Assembly: GCA_964542435.1 (NCBI GenBank)
Contig: CAZIVE010000012.1
Coordinates: 1-43,001, forward strand
Direction of reading: 5' to 3'
Length of the DNA stretch: 43,001 nucleotides
Origin: CAZIVE01 sp964542435
GTDB taxonomy: Bacteria > Bacteroidota > Bacteroidia > Bacteroidales > Tannerellaceae
Below, one piece after another: positions 1 to 8,067 of the stretch. Under the pieces are notes generated by a model. That model worked only from the letters and a program-made list of their open reading frames with translations. It searched no databases and was not told the DNA's origin. Numbering within the stretch: the stretch's first letter is position 1; every line of letters starts with the position of its first letter. The position numbers and the translations under genes were made by a program.

Positions 1-2
1 TG

Positions 3-845
3 ATCGTGCTGCAGATTCTATTGGGAAATTTTCCGTTGTCGTTTGTCGCCTTTCCGGTCAACGTAGCCATTGCTATGTTGTGGGTGGCAGTAATTGTCGT
101 TCTCCATCGTGAGATGAATGACAACCCTTGGATTCGTCTTTTGAGTTCGGGACGATGCAGCTTGATTCTTCTTACGCTGTTTGTAACGGGATGTCTGCTG
201 ATCGGTCTGTTCGTGCAGAGTCCCGATTATCGTGATGATGGTTTTATCGGTCAGCTTGGACTTCATTCGTTTACGACCTCCTGGATTTTCGTCGGCATCT
301 TATTCCTGCTGATGACAAACCTTCTGCTTGTCATCCTTCGTCATCCGGCCGGGATGAAGCGTCACCGCATCCGTTTTCTGCTGAATCATGTCGGACTTTG
401 GATCGTTCTTCTGGCAAGCTTCTTCGGATCGGCGGATACACAGAAGGTGCGAGTGATGGCGCTGCGCGATCAGCCGACTATGGAATCGTTCGACATCGGG
501 GGAAAAATCAAGCCTTTGGAGATTCCCATTACCTTTAAAACTTTCAAGGTTGATTATTTCGATAACGGCATGCCGTCGTATTACGAGGCGACGTTGCTTT
601 TGGGAAAGGAGATGAAACGGGTTGAGATCAATCATCCTTGTCGGATGACTTGGGATACGGATCTCTATCTGGTCAATTACGATATGGAGAAGGGCGATGA
701 AACGCCTTATTGTGTATTGGAAGTGGTGACGCAGCCTTGGCGTTATGTGACGATGCTGGGTATTGTGATGATGGCTTGTGGAGCGGTACTGCTTTTTATT
801 TACGGACGAGACAAAACGAAAAAGGACGATGCTGACGTGGGATAG
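3..845 (+). CDS. ccsB: ResB/CcsB-like cytochrome c biogenesis protein (5' partial)
   Basis: Membrane protein of the system II (CcsBA) cytochrome c maturation machinery, which carries haem across the inner membrane for attachment to CxxCH motifs. The visible part has about four N-terminal hydrophobic segments (roughly residues 7-35, 50-70, 88-110, 121-140), a soluble region of about 100 residues, and a last membrane helix near 243-265 followed by a charged tail, which is the ResB-type layout. The frame is open to the window edge. A GTG at position 6 could be read as a start, but it lies inside what looks like the family's first membrane segment, so the true start is probably outside the window. 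It overlaps ccsA by 17 bp and is followed by a multihaem peroxidase, a plausible client. The family call rests on topology and neighbours more than on a sharp motif. Confidence 0.8.
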   Translation: MVLQILLGNFPLSFVAFPVNVAIAMLWVAVIVVLHREMNDNPWIRLLSSGRCSLILLTLFVTGCLLIGLFVQSPDYRDDGFIGQLGLHSFTTSWIFVGILFLLMTNLLLVILRHPAGMKRHRIRFLLNHVGLWIVLLASFFGSADTQKVRVMALRDQPTMESFDIGGKIKPLEIPITFKTFKVDYFDNGMPSYYEATLLLGKEMKRVEINHPCRMTWDTDLYLVNYDMEKGDETPYCVLEVVTQPWRYVTMLGIVMMACGAVLLFIYGRDKTKKDDADVG

Positions 846-1611
846 CTTTTATCTGTTTGCTACGGGTACGATCTTATTGAGTGCCGCGGGAGCTGCAGCT
901 TCGCTGTGGAACCGTCGGAAAGCTGCGCTGTGGCTGACGGTGGCCGCCATTCTCGTGATGGGATGGTTCATCGCCGGCCTGTGGACTTTTCTTTCGCGTC
1001 CACCTTTGCGGACGATGGGAGAGACGCGCCTCTGGTATTCTTTCTTCCTGATCATTGCTGGTCTGCTCACTTATCATCGCTGGCATTTCCGTTGGATTCT
1101 CTCCTTTACTACCATCATGGCAGCCGTGTTCTGCATCATCAACATCCTCAAACCGGAATTGCACGACAAAAGCATGATGCCGGCTTTGCAAAGTGCCTGG
1201 TTCGTTCCGCACGTAACGGTTTATATGTTTTCCTATTCCATTCTCGGATGTGCCTGCCTGCTGGGAATCGCCGGATTGGTCACGAAGAAAAAAGATTTGC
1301 TTCCATCCGCAGATAATTTGGTCTATATTGGAATAGGATTACTATCTTTGGGAATGTTATCAGGAGCTGTTTGGGCAAAACAGGCTTGGGGCGACTTCTG
1401 GAGCTGGGATCCGAAAGAGACGTGGGCAGCGGCAACATGGGCAGGTTATCTGCTTTATATTCATCTGCGACTGACGCATCGATCCACGCGACGTATCCTT
1501 TGCCACTGGTTGCTTATCATCTGTTTTCTGCTTCTGCAAATGTGTTGGTACGGCATTTCCTACCTTCCGTCTGCCAAAGCGAGTGAACATGTATATACGG
1601 AGATTAGTTGA
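829..1611 (+). CDS. ccsA: CcsA-type cytochrome c biogenesis protein (haem handling)
   Basis: Integral membrane protein of about 260 residues with multiple helices and the tryptophan-rich WWD signature (GDFWSWDPKETWAAATW), which binds haem on the periplasmic side in the CcsA/CcmC/CcmF family. Conserved-looking histidines occur in WFVPHVTVYMFSY and near the C-terminus (SEHVY). I start it at the ATG at 829 (MLTWDSFY), preceded by an AAAGGA-like ribosome site. A longer reading frame from 778 would extend far into ccsB and adds a charged, non-hydrophobic leader. The 17-bp overlap with ccsB suggests translational coupling, and the two proteins are known to work as one haem export and ligation complex. 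Identification is strong because of the WWD motif. Confidence 0.95.
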   Translation: MLTWDSFYLFATGTILLSAAGAAASLWNRRKAALWLTVAAILVMGWFIAGLWTFLSRPPLRTMGETRLWYSFFLIIAGLLTYHRWHFRWILSFTTIMAAVFCIINILKPELHDKSMMPALQSAWFVPHVTVYMFSYSILGCACLLGIAGLVTKKKDLLPSADNLVYIGIGLLSLGMLSGAVWAKQAWGDFWSWDPKETWAAATWAGYLLYIHLRLTHRSTRRILCHWLLIICFLLLQMCWYGISYLPSAKASEHVYTEIS

Positions 1612-1619
1612 TTACTTAA

Positions 1620-3026
1620 ATGTCATACAGTATGAAAAAAGGTTCTAAAGTTTTACTCGGAGTTTTAGGTGTGATAGTGGTCGGAGCGTGTGTCTATCGC
1701 GTGATGAACATTGCCCCTTCTGCATCCTTGACTCCCGACCAACAGATGTTGGCCATTATGGATGACGGAGGCTGCGTGAAATGCCACGTCTCCGGTTGTA
1801 AACTGCCCTTCTATTCCAATTGGCCTATTGCCAAGAAGATCATCAGTTACGATGTGGAGAATGGTTGCAAGACATTCGACATCGCTCCGATGCTGGAAGC
1901 TATCAAGAATGGACAGAAGGTGAATGAGATTGACCTTGCTAAGGTGGAAAAGGTGATGATGGACAAGTCGATGCCGCTCGCCAAGTATTATCTCGTACAT
2001 TGGGGCTCGCAGACTACTTCTGCCAAGAGTTCTATCGTGATGGAATGGACGAAGCAGGCACGCGCCAAGTATTATCCGAATCCGCTGGCTTCCGCAGAGT
2101 TCAAGAACGAGACGATCCGTCCGTTGCCGGATGCAGTGCCGACAGATTCCGCCAAGGTTGCTCTCGGCCATGATCTTTATGTGGATACGCGTCTCTCCAT
2201 TGATAACACGGTTTCCTGCGCATCTTGCCATGGATTGGAAACAGGAGGCGTGGACAACAAATCGCATTCGGAAGGTGTAGGAAAGCAGTTGGGAGGTGTC
2301 AATGCTCCTACAGTTTACAATGCACTCTTCAACTTCGTTCAGTTCTGGGATGGCCGTGCAAAGACGTTAGCTGATCAGGCCGGTGGTCCTCCATTGAATC
2401 CGGTTGAGATGGGAAACACTTCATTCGATCAGATCATAGCCAAGCTTCAGCAGGATGCTGCGTTCACCAAACGTTTCCTTGCTTCTTATCCGGAAGGATA
2501 CAGTCAGGCTACGATTACCAACGCTATCCAGGAGTTTGAGAAGACGCTCATCACGCCAAACTCTGCCTTCGATAAATATCTGAAGGGTGACAAGAATGCG
2601 ATGACTGCTGACGAGATTAAGGGTTACGAACTCTTCAAAAAGTATAGTTGCGCTACCTGTCATGCCGGTGAAATCATGGGCGGACAGAGCTACGAACTGA
2701 TGGGCGAACGTGCCAACTACTTCAAGGATCGTAAGGAATTGCGCAACGACGGACTGACCGATGGCGACAATGGCCGTTATGCTCAGACCAAAGTTGAACG
2801 TGATCGGTATCGCTTCAAGACTCCGACGCTCCGTAACGTAGCATTGACAGCTCCTTATTATCACGATGGTTCTCTGAAGACTTTGGAAGAGGCTGTCACG
2901 ATGATGGGCAAATATCAGGTTGGAGTCAATCTGACAAAGCAGGAGGTTGGCAGCATCACTACTTTCCTGAAAGCGCTTACCGGCGAATATCAGGGAAAGA
3001 AGCTGACCAATACGAACATGAATTAA
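1620..3026 (+). CDS. Three-haem cytochrome c peroxidase
   Basis: Periplasm-facing enzyme expected to reduce hydrogen peroxide with electrons from the respiratory chain. Three CxxCH haem sites are visible: CVKCH (52-56) in an N-terminal haem-binding domain, CASCH (200-204) and CATCH (344-348) in the classical di-haem CCP body. The N-terminus is a hydrophobic anchor (about 11-23). It ends in VGAC, which also resembles a lipobox, so the protein may be a lipoprotein or simply membrane-anchored. The ATG at 1632 is an alternative start that gives a more typical MKKGSK signal. The gene begins 8 bp after ccsA, and a strong terminator follows it. A third, N-terminal haem is seen in YhjA-like quinol peroxidases, but the electron donor here is inference. 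Confidence 0.92.
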   Translation: MSYSMKKGSKVLLGVLGVIVVGACVYRVMNIAPSASLTPDQQMLAIMDDGGCVKCHVSGCKLPFYSNWPIAKKIISYDVENGCKTFDIAPMLEAIKNGQKVNEIDLAKVEKVMMDKSMPLAKYYLVHWGSQTTSAKSSIVMEWTKQARAKYYPNPLASAEFKNETIRPLPDAVPTDSAKVALGHDLYVDTRLSIDNTVSCASCHGLETGGVDNKSHSEGVGKQLGGVNAPTVYNALFNFVQFWDGRAKTLADQAGGPPLNPVEMGNTSFDQIIAKLQQDAAFTKRFLASYPEGYSQATITNAIQEFEKTLITPNSAFDKYLKGDKNAMTADEIKGYELFKKYSCATCHAGEIMGGQSYELMGERANYFKDRKELRNDGLTDGDNGRYAQTKVERDRYRFKTPTLRNVALTAPYYHDGSLKTLEEAVTMMGKYQVGVNLTKQEVGSITTFLKALTGEYQGKKLTNTNMN

Positions 3027-3040
3027 TCTTGTGATATCCG

Positions 3041-3091
3041 ACTGGTCTCGTCAATCTTGTAGAAGGTTTTCGAGACCAGTTTGTTTTTTGT
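3041..3091 (+). terminator. Rho-independent terminator after the peroxidase operon
   Basis: A perfect 10-bp inverted repeat (ACTGGTCTCG at 3041-3050 and CGAGACCAGT at 3071-3080) is followed by TTTGTTTTTTG. It ends the ccsB-ccsA-peroxidase unit and lies directly beside the 3' end of the opposing higA gene. Confidence 0.9.
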
Positions 3092-3394
3092 TCAATGAAT
3101 AGGCTTTAGTTCTATTGATAATCCCAAGGCATTGATGATTCTGTAGAAGGTAGCTACACTGGGAACTGTAGTTCCTTTTTCGATGCGGGAAATGTATGAT
3201 TTGTTCGCTCCGATACGATTCGCCAATTCCTCTTGAGTCACCTTCGCATTTTTCCTTGCGTCAAGCAAAATCTGACTCGTGTAGAAAGCATACGCATCTT
3301 CGTCAAACTTGGCACGTTCTTCGCTGCCATGTTTTCCGTATTCCTTTTCCAGCACTGCGCTGTAATCAGTGATTTGATGATTGTTTGTCTGCAT
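3092..3394 (-). CDS. higA: XRE-family antitoxin of a HigBA module
   Basis: A 100-residue DNA-binding protein with a Cro/CI-type helix-turn-helix at about residues 50-90 (VTQEELANRIGANKSYISRI followed by EKGTTVPSVATFYRI). The N-terminal 45 residues are charged and presumably contact the toxin. It is the second gene of a two-gene unit and its start overlaps the toxin 3' end by 29 bp, the usual order for HigBA and opposite to most toxin-antitoxin pairs. It likely binds the promoter at 3712-3743 and represses the pair. The family is clear; activity as an antitoxin is inferred from the partner. Confidence 0.9.
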   Translation of the reverse strand: MQTNNHQITDYSAVLEKEYGKHGSEERAKFDEDAYAFYTSQILLDARKNAKVTQEELANRIGANKSYISRIEKGTTVPSVATFYRIINALGLSIELKPIH

Positions 3395-3707
3395 AATATG
3401 CCTCTTTTATGATTAGTGCCTTTTCAATCTCTTTTGTTGGTGCCTTTTGGGTTTTCTTATGATATCCATTGAATAGGACGACAATGTTCCCTTCGTCAAA
3501 GATGAAAAAGACGCGATATATATTGTTGTTATATTCCAAGCGAAGTTCAAACAAACCATCACGGATGAATTTTATAAATCTTGTTGGCATCCTGTCTTCC
3601 GTTTCTAAAAGAGAGATGATATAATTAAGTTTTAACCTCTCTTTTTTAGATAGAGATGAGATAAATCTTTCAAAGTATCCGCCGTATGTTTTGATTAATC
3701 GCTTCAC
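3366..3707 (-). CDS. higB: HigB/Gp49-like RelE-superfamily toxin
   Basis: A small 113-residue protein of the phage Gp49/HigB type, whose members are mRNA interferases acting at the ribosome. Recognisable stretches are YIISLLETEDRMPTRFIKF, FELRLEYNNNIYRVFFIF and NIVVLFNGYHKKTQKAP. The C-terminus is lysine- and glutamate-rich, as in the family. The start is a GTG at 3707. No ATG is available before residue 40, and the protein is full length from this GTG. A Bacteroidota -7 box ends only 5 nt upstream, so the transcript should have almost no leader. The pair is more AT-rich than its neighbours and lies between convergent and divergent housekeeping genes, which fits acquisition. Confidence 0.92.
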   Translation of the reverse strand: MKRLIKTYGGYFERFISSLSKKERLKLNYIISLLETEDRMPTRFIKFIRDGLFELRLEYNNNIYRVFFIFDEGNIVVLFNGYHKKTQKAPTKEIEKALIIKEAYYADKQSSNH

Positions 3708-3711
3708 TTAG

Positions 3712-3743
3712 CAAAGATATAAGTAGTTGTAATATTGTGCAAC
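3712..3743 (-). promoter_or_regulatory. higBA promoter, nearly leaderless
   Basis: Read on the minus strand: GTTG (3743-3740), 20 bases, then TATCTTTG (3719-3712), matching TTTG-N20-TAnnTTTG. Only four bases separate the -7 box from the higB GTG start codon at 3707. Confidence 0.75.
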
Positions 3744-3824
3744 TTTTTCCTCTTTTATTTCAATGCTAAGTAAATCTGATGCTTTTTCTTTATCTTCACC
3801 ACCGAATCTTTTATCAATAACGAT

Positions 3825-4580
3825 ATGATCATTTACATTGCTTGTGCCAAGATCATGACGGGAGGTTTTCCTGTTGGGATCTCTTTGACGACAGCGCCGC
3901 ATTTTCAGGATGAGGCCAATCGCATTGCGCTGTTGATGGCGGGTTGTGATGTGGTGGAACTGAAGAACAGACTGCATGTGAATACGGCTATTGCCCGGGA
4001 AAACTGGGATCGGTTTCAGTCATTCTTTGATGAGACGAAGAAAGCTATTCCTGCGGCATTCGCTTATGATGGGATGGTCTTTAAGAAGCTTGCTCCGGAG
4101 ACTTTCTCGGCTGATGAACTGCCTTATCTCAACGAACATCTGCTGATCGCCTCGTTTCTCTACGGACTACTTCGTCCTTTGGATCTGGTCAAACCCTATC
4201 GTTTGGAGGGAAATGTGATGTTTCCGGAATTGGGCGGATTGAACTTGTTCGAGCATTGGAAGCCGCTTCTTACCGATTATTTTATTGAAAGGATCAAGGC
4301 TGATGACGGAATTCTCGTCAATCTCGCGAGTGAAGAGATGAAGTCGTTACTCGATTGGAATCGCGTCAAGAAGGAGGTGGAGATCATCACGCCGGATTTT
4401 CATGTCATGAAAGATGGAAAACTCAAAACCATCGTCATCTATACGAAGATGTGCCGTGGAGCCATGACTCGTTTTATCTTGAAGAACCGCATCACTTCGC
4501 CTGAAGAACTGAAGCTTTTCGAATACGAAGGTTTTGCGTTGGATGAATCGAAGGAAGAGTTCCAGTTTGTACTGAAGTAA
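3825..4580 (+). CDS. yaaA: Peroxide stress protein YaaA
   Basis: A 251-residue protein of the YaaA/UPF0246 (DUF328) family. In E. coli YaaA limits free iron and protects DNA during hydrogen peroxide stress. Characteristic stretches are LYGLLRPLDLVKPYRLE (about residues 112-128), the ILVNLASEE segment and the C-terminal KMCRGAMTRFILKNRI with EGFALDES. The length matches the family. The start ATG at 3825 begins MIIYIACAK, close to the usual MxIxxSPAK opening, although the SPAK-like part reads CAKIM here. It stands alone. The peroxidase about 800 bp upstream is functionally related but is separated by higBA on the other strand. Confidence 0.93.
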   Translation: MIIYIACAKIMTGGFPVGISLTTAPHFQDEANRIALLMAGCDVVELKNRLHVNTAIARENWDRFQSFFDETKKAIPAAFAYDGMVFKKLAPETFSADELPYLNEHLLIASFLYGLLRPLDLVKPYRLEGNVMFPELGGLNLFEHWKPLLTDYFIERIKADDGILVNLASEEMKSLLDWNRVKKEVEIITPDFHVMKDGKLKTIVIYTKMCRGAMTRFILKNRITSPEELKLFEYEGFALDESKEEFQFVLK

Positions 4581-4643
4581 TTCTGTCGTGATGAAGGCGA
4601 ATGAAAATTGAATAAATTCATTCCATGAGCGCACAACTTGCAC

Positions 4644-4651
4644 TATATTTG
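4644..4651 (+). promoter_or_regulatory. -7 box upstream of the DUF695 gene
   Basis: TATATTTG fits TAnnTTTG. No good -33 element lies at the expected distance, so this is a weaker call. A strong ribosome site (GGAGGA) follows at about 4692, before the ATG at 4705. Confidence 0.55.
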
Positions 4652-4704
4652 CAAAAGAAAAACGTATCAAAAAGGGCGTACGGATCGCCGCGGAGGAAAA
4701 GAAT

Positions 4705-5142
4705 ATGAAGTTAAGCGATGTTTGGTTTACAGCATTGTCGGAAGACAACAATGGGAAGATGTTTGTCGTCAAAGGCCGCGATGAATTGGGCGATTTTGTC
4801 AACAGTGGCAAATATCACGACCGTGCGGAGGTGACCTGGAAATACGAAGCCGATCCAAAAGGTATGCCGAGCGAACATGAAGCAGAACAGATGGAGAATG
4901 TCCAAACGGTGCTCCAGAAGGCAATGGAAAAAGACAAACTCAGCATCATGACAGCTGTTTATACAGGTAACGGAGAGAAAATCTTCGTCTTTTATACCCG
5001 CAATGTCCGCGTATTTGGCGAACGTCTGAACGAAGCCCTAGAACCTTTTGAGCAACTTCCCTTATCTATCTACACGGAAGTTGATCCTGAATGGGGCGAA
5101 TATCTTGATATGTACGAGATGAAGCAATGGGCAGTGGAATAA
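4705..5142 (+). CDS. DUF695-domain protein
   Basis: A 145-residue acidic cytoplasmic protein without signal or membrane segment. The central and C-terminal parts (TAVYTGNGEKIFVFYTRN through PLSIYTEVDPEWGEYLDMY) look like the DUF695 fold, a domain of unknown function often found alone or beside DUF1260-like regulators. Predicted alpha/beta content with a KIFVFYTRN strand supports a real globular protein. The start is well set by GGAGGA about 8 bases before the ATG. It has its own -7 box and no operon partner: yaaA ends 124 bp upstream and a repeat array follows. I assign no function. Confidence 0.75.
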   Translation: MKLSDVWFTALSEDNNGKMFVVKGRDELGDFVNSGKYHDRAEVTWKYEADPKGMPSEHEAEQMENVQTVLQKAMEKDKLSIMTAVYTGNGEKIFVFYTRNVRVFGERLNEALEPFEQLPLSIYTEVDPEWGEYLDMYEMKQWAVE

Positions 5143-5228
5143 TCCTGTCATCTCTCCTTTCTTTTTTCTTTTGCCGCCTTCTGTAGCCGTTATACTACAG
5201 GGGAAGTTTGGTTTGTACCCTTCTCGAT

Positions 5229-5510
5229 CCTCGAATGTTGCCTCGCTAATTAGAGCGGCATCATTTTAAGTCCCGAATGTTGCCTCGCTAATTAGAGCGG
5301 CATCATTTTATGTCCCGAATGTTGTCTCGCTAATTAGAGCGACATCATCTTATGTTCCGAATGTTGTCTNNNNNNNNNNNNNNNNNNNNNNNNNNNNNNN
5401 NNNNNNNNNNNNNNNNNNNNNNNNNNNNNNNNNNNNNNNNNNNNNNNNNNNNNNNNNNNNNNNNNNNNNTAATTAGAGCGACATCATCTTATGTCCCAAA
5501 TGTTGCCTCG
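5229..5510. repeat. 42-bp palindromic tandem repeat array with assembly gap
   Basis: Three full 42-bp units (5229-5270, 5271-5312, 5313-5354), a fourth cut by the gap at 5369, then after the gap the tail of a unit (5470-5493) and a partial last unit (about 5494-5510). Each unit carries the near-palindrome GYCTCGCTAATTAGAGCGRC. The array fills most of the 385 bp between the DUF695 gene and the thrC 3' end. Just before it, CTGTAG (5181-5186) and CTACAG (5195-5200) form a small hairpin without a U-tract. I see no gene in this stretch. Confidence 0.95.
5370..5469. other. Assembly gap (100 N) inside the 42-bp repeat array
   Basis: Exactly 100 N. Repeat sequence on both sides shows that the gap comes from an unresolved array, so the true copy number is unknown. 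Confidence 0.97.
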
Positions 5511-5527
5511 TGTAAAAGAAGAGCTGT

Positions 5528-6847
5528 TTACTCAGCGTTTTCCAATAAGAAACTCTTGAAGCCCTCGAAATCGTTGTCGAGAGAAAGATTCTGTTTTGTA
5601 CCTTCCATAAAGGCCTTGAGTTTTGCAGGAATCTCTACGTTTGATTCGAGGATGCGATCTACGGTGCCTTTGAACTTGGCAGGATGAGCCGTTTCGAGGA
5701 AGAGTCCTGTTTCGTCTTCCTTCAGTGCACTTTCAATGAGGGCCTGGAAACCGCATGAACCGTGAGGATCGAGCAGGTAACCGTCGTCATTGAATACGCG
5801 GCGAATGACAAATTCAATGTCTTCATCAGAAAAACGATGTCCTTCGATCAGTTTGCATATCTCTTTGTAGGGATCGTCGTAGATGCTGAACAGGTCCATG
5901 ATGCGTGCATAGTTGCTCGGATCGCCGACATCCATGGCATTGGCAAGTGTCTGAATGGAAGGACGCGGTTTGTATTCGCCGGTCTTCAGATATTCGAAGA
6001 AGACGTCGTTGCTGTTGTTCGCTGCTACGAAACGTTTCACGGGAAGTCCCATCCAATAGGCGAAGAGTCCTGCGGTGAGATTTCCGAAGTTGCCGCTCGG
6101 CACGCTGATTACCAGATTGTCGGCCTTGCCGATTTTGTCGAGCTGTGCGTAAGCGTTGAAGTAGTAGAACGACTGCGGGATGAGTCGTGCGATGTTGATG
6201 GAGTTTGCAGAGGTAAGTTTCTTCTGGGCATTCAGTTCTTCGTCCATGAAGGCAGACTTGACGAGTGCCTGGCAGTCGTCGAAGGTGCCGTCGATCTCGA
6301 GTGCCGTGATGTTCTGTCCCAGAGTGGTGAACTGGCTTTCCTGTATCGGACTGACTTTGTCTTTTGGATAGAGTACAAAGACGTGGATGCCCGGAACGCC
6401 GAGAAATCCGTTGGCAACCGCACTGCCCGTATCGCCCGAAGTAGCGACGAGCACATTCACCTTCTGCTTGCCTTCCTTATGGATGAAATGGGCCAGCAGA
6501 CGCGCCATGAAACGTGCGCCTACATCCTTGAACGCCAGCGTAGGTCCGTGGAAAAGCTCCAGCGAGTAGATGTTGTCTTCCACATGAACCACCGGAGTTT
6601 CGAACGACAACGTATCGGTCACGATGCTGTCGATGGTCTTTTTGTCCAGGTCATCGCCGAAGAAGGCTTCGGCAACGGTGCAGCCGATCTCCTGGAAGGA
6701 GCGGTTCTTCATGTCGGCAATCACCTCTTCGTCGAGTGTGTCGATGTATTCAGGCATGTAAAGACCTTTGTCAGGAGCAAGTCCTTTTACGACGGCCTCT
6801 TCAAGTGAAGCTTCCGGAGCCTGTTTGTTCGTACTATAGTAGTTCAT
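5528..6847 (-). CDS. thrC: Threonine synthase
   Basis: PLP enzyme that converts O-phosphohomoserine to threonine, the last step of the pathway. It has 439 residues, matching the long, E. coli-like threonine synthases. The PLP lysine is K107 in GPTLAFKDVGARF, and the phosphate-binding loop is seen in ATSGDTGSAV and SVPSGNFGNL. The start codon overlaps the stop of the upstream apgM-like gene as ATGA (6844-6847), so translation is probably coupled. It is the last gene of the thrA-apgM-thrC unit, and its 3' end faces the 42-bp repeat array. Identification is secure. Confidence 0.97.
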   Translation of the reverse strand: MNYYSTNKQAPEASLEEAVVKGLAPDKGLYMPEYIDTLDEEVIADMKNRSFQEIGCTVAEAFFGDDLDKKTIDSIVTDTLSFETPVVHVEDNIYSLELFHGPTLAFKDVGARFMARLLAHFIHKEGKQKVNVLVATSGDTGSAVANGFLGVPGIHVFVLYPKDKVSPIQESQFTTLGQNITALEIDGTFDDCQALVKSAFMDEELNAQKKLTSANSINIARLIPQSFYYFNAYAQLDKIGKADNLVISVPSGNFGNLTAGLFAYWMGLPVKRFVAANNSNDVFFEYLKTGEYKPRPSIQTLANAMDVGDPSNYARIMDLFSIYDDPYKEICKLIEGHRFSDEDIEFVIRRVFNDDGYLLDPHGSCGFQALIESALKEDETGLFLETAHPAKFKGTVDRILESNVEIPAKLKAFMEGTKQNLSLDNDFEGFKSFLLENAE

Positions 6848-8052
6848 AAGGATAGAAATGTTTTAATGAATTCGTCTTTTTGTAAAATACCGTATTTCCC
6901 GTTCAAGACGGAGAACTCGTCGAATACCTTCACTGTGTCGGGCTCGATACCCGGTTTGTACATCAGGAAAGGAATCGGTGTTGCCGTATGTGTGCGAATG
7001 GCGCAAGGCGTAGGATGATCAGGCAGCACGGCAATGGCTACCGGTTCGTCCCAATCTTGGGTTGCTTCCACGATGTGGCTGATCAGCCGGTGGTCGAGAT
7101 ATTCGATGGTCTTCACCTTCAGATCCACGTCGCCGTCGTGTCCGGCTTCGTCGCTCGCCTCCACATGCACATATACAAAATCGTTTTTGCGAAGAGCTTC
7201 GACAGCTGCTTCGGCTTTACCTTCGTAGTTGGTGGTGGAAAGACCCGTCGCACCTTCTACATTGATCACTTCCAATCCGGCATAGACGCCGATTCCGCGG
7301 ATCAGATCGACGGCCGAGATGACAGCGCCCTTCTTGATTCCGAACATCTCGCGCATGGTTTTCATGGCAGGACGATAGCCGGGCGACCAAGGCCAGATGC
7401 TGTTGGCGGGATCTTTTCCTTCAGCTACACGCTTCAGATTGATAGGATGATTGGGCAGTATTTCCTGTGAACGAAGAATCAGATGGTTGATCAGATCGGC
7501 TGTCTCTTCAGCCTCCTTTGCAAGCGGTTTCACCATCAGCGGACGGAAAGCGTGTAGCGGAACGTCGTGAGGAGGCGTGCAGTCTAGGCGTTTATCACCA
7601 TTTTTGATGACGAGCAGATGGCGATAGGAGACGCCCGAATGAAACTTCACCCGATCTGATCCGAGCTGTTCGTTGAGGAAGTCAATCAAGACTGAAGCCT
7701 CTTCGGAAGTGATGTTTCCAGATGAATGATTCTTGATATGATCCCCTTCGATGCAGATGAGATTGCAACGAAGCGCCATCTCGTCGGGCTTCAGATCAAC
7801 GCCCATGCTGGCAGCTTCCAATACGCCGCGTCCCTCATAAACCGTAGGCAGATCGTAACCGAGAATCGCCATGTTGGCTACTTCACTTCCCGGATGAAAT
7901 CCGTCAGTGACAGTTTTCATCCTTCCCGTGACACCCAGTTTGGCAAGTCTGTCCATCGAAGGAGTATCGGCAAATTGCATCGGCGTTTTGTTGCCGAGAG
8001 CGGCAATCGGCTCGTCGGCCATGCCGTCGCCCAATATGATTACATGTTTCAT
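6844..8052 (-). CDS. ApgM-family phosphotransferase, candidate homoserine kinase
   Basis: A 402-residue member of the archaeal-type, cofactor-independent phosphoglycerate mutase family (alkaline phosphatase superfamily). Visible metal and active-site motifs are GDGMAD (8-13), the serine of HPGSEVANMAILGYD (S56), HVEASDEAGHDGD (about 296-308) and LPDHPTPC with THT (D345, H346, H355). The gene lies between thrA and thrC, in the slot where other bacteria have thrB, and no thrB is seen in the window. Members in this context have been named proposed homoserine kinase (TIGR02535). The alternative is a true phosphoglycerate mutase. The family is certain; the substrate is inferred from context. Confidence 0.88.
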   Translation of the reverse strand: MKHVIILGDGMADEPIAALGNKTPMQFADTPSMDRLAKLGVTGRMKTVTDGFHPGSEVANMAILGYDLPTVYEGRGVLEAASMGVDLKPDEMALRCNLICIEGDHIKNHSSGNITSEEASVLIDFLNEQLGSDRVKFHSGVSYRHLLVIKNGDKRLDCTPPHDVPLHAFRPLMVKPLAKEAEETADLINHLILRSQEILPNHPINLKRVAEGKDPANSIWPWSPGYRPAMKTMREMFGIKKGAVISAVDLIRGIGVYAGLEVINVEGATGLSTTNYEGKAEAAVEALRKNDFVYVHVEASDEAGHDGDVDLKVKTIEYLDHRLISHIVEATQDWDEPVAIAVLPDHPTPCAIRTHTATPIPFLMYKPGIEPDTVKVFDEFSVLNGKYGILQKDEFIKTFLSL

Positions 8053-8067
8053 ATCTTTTTCCTTCGA

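Noticed and set aside
5229..5510. A CRISPR array, considered for the regular 42-bp repeats
   Set aside because: Units are contiguous with no variable spacers, and no cas genes are present in the window.
5762..6808. A 348-codon plus-strand ORF antisense to thrC
   Set aside because: It lies wholly antisense to thrC and its translation resembles no family. It is a by-product of codon bias.
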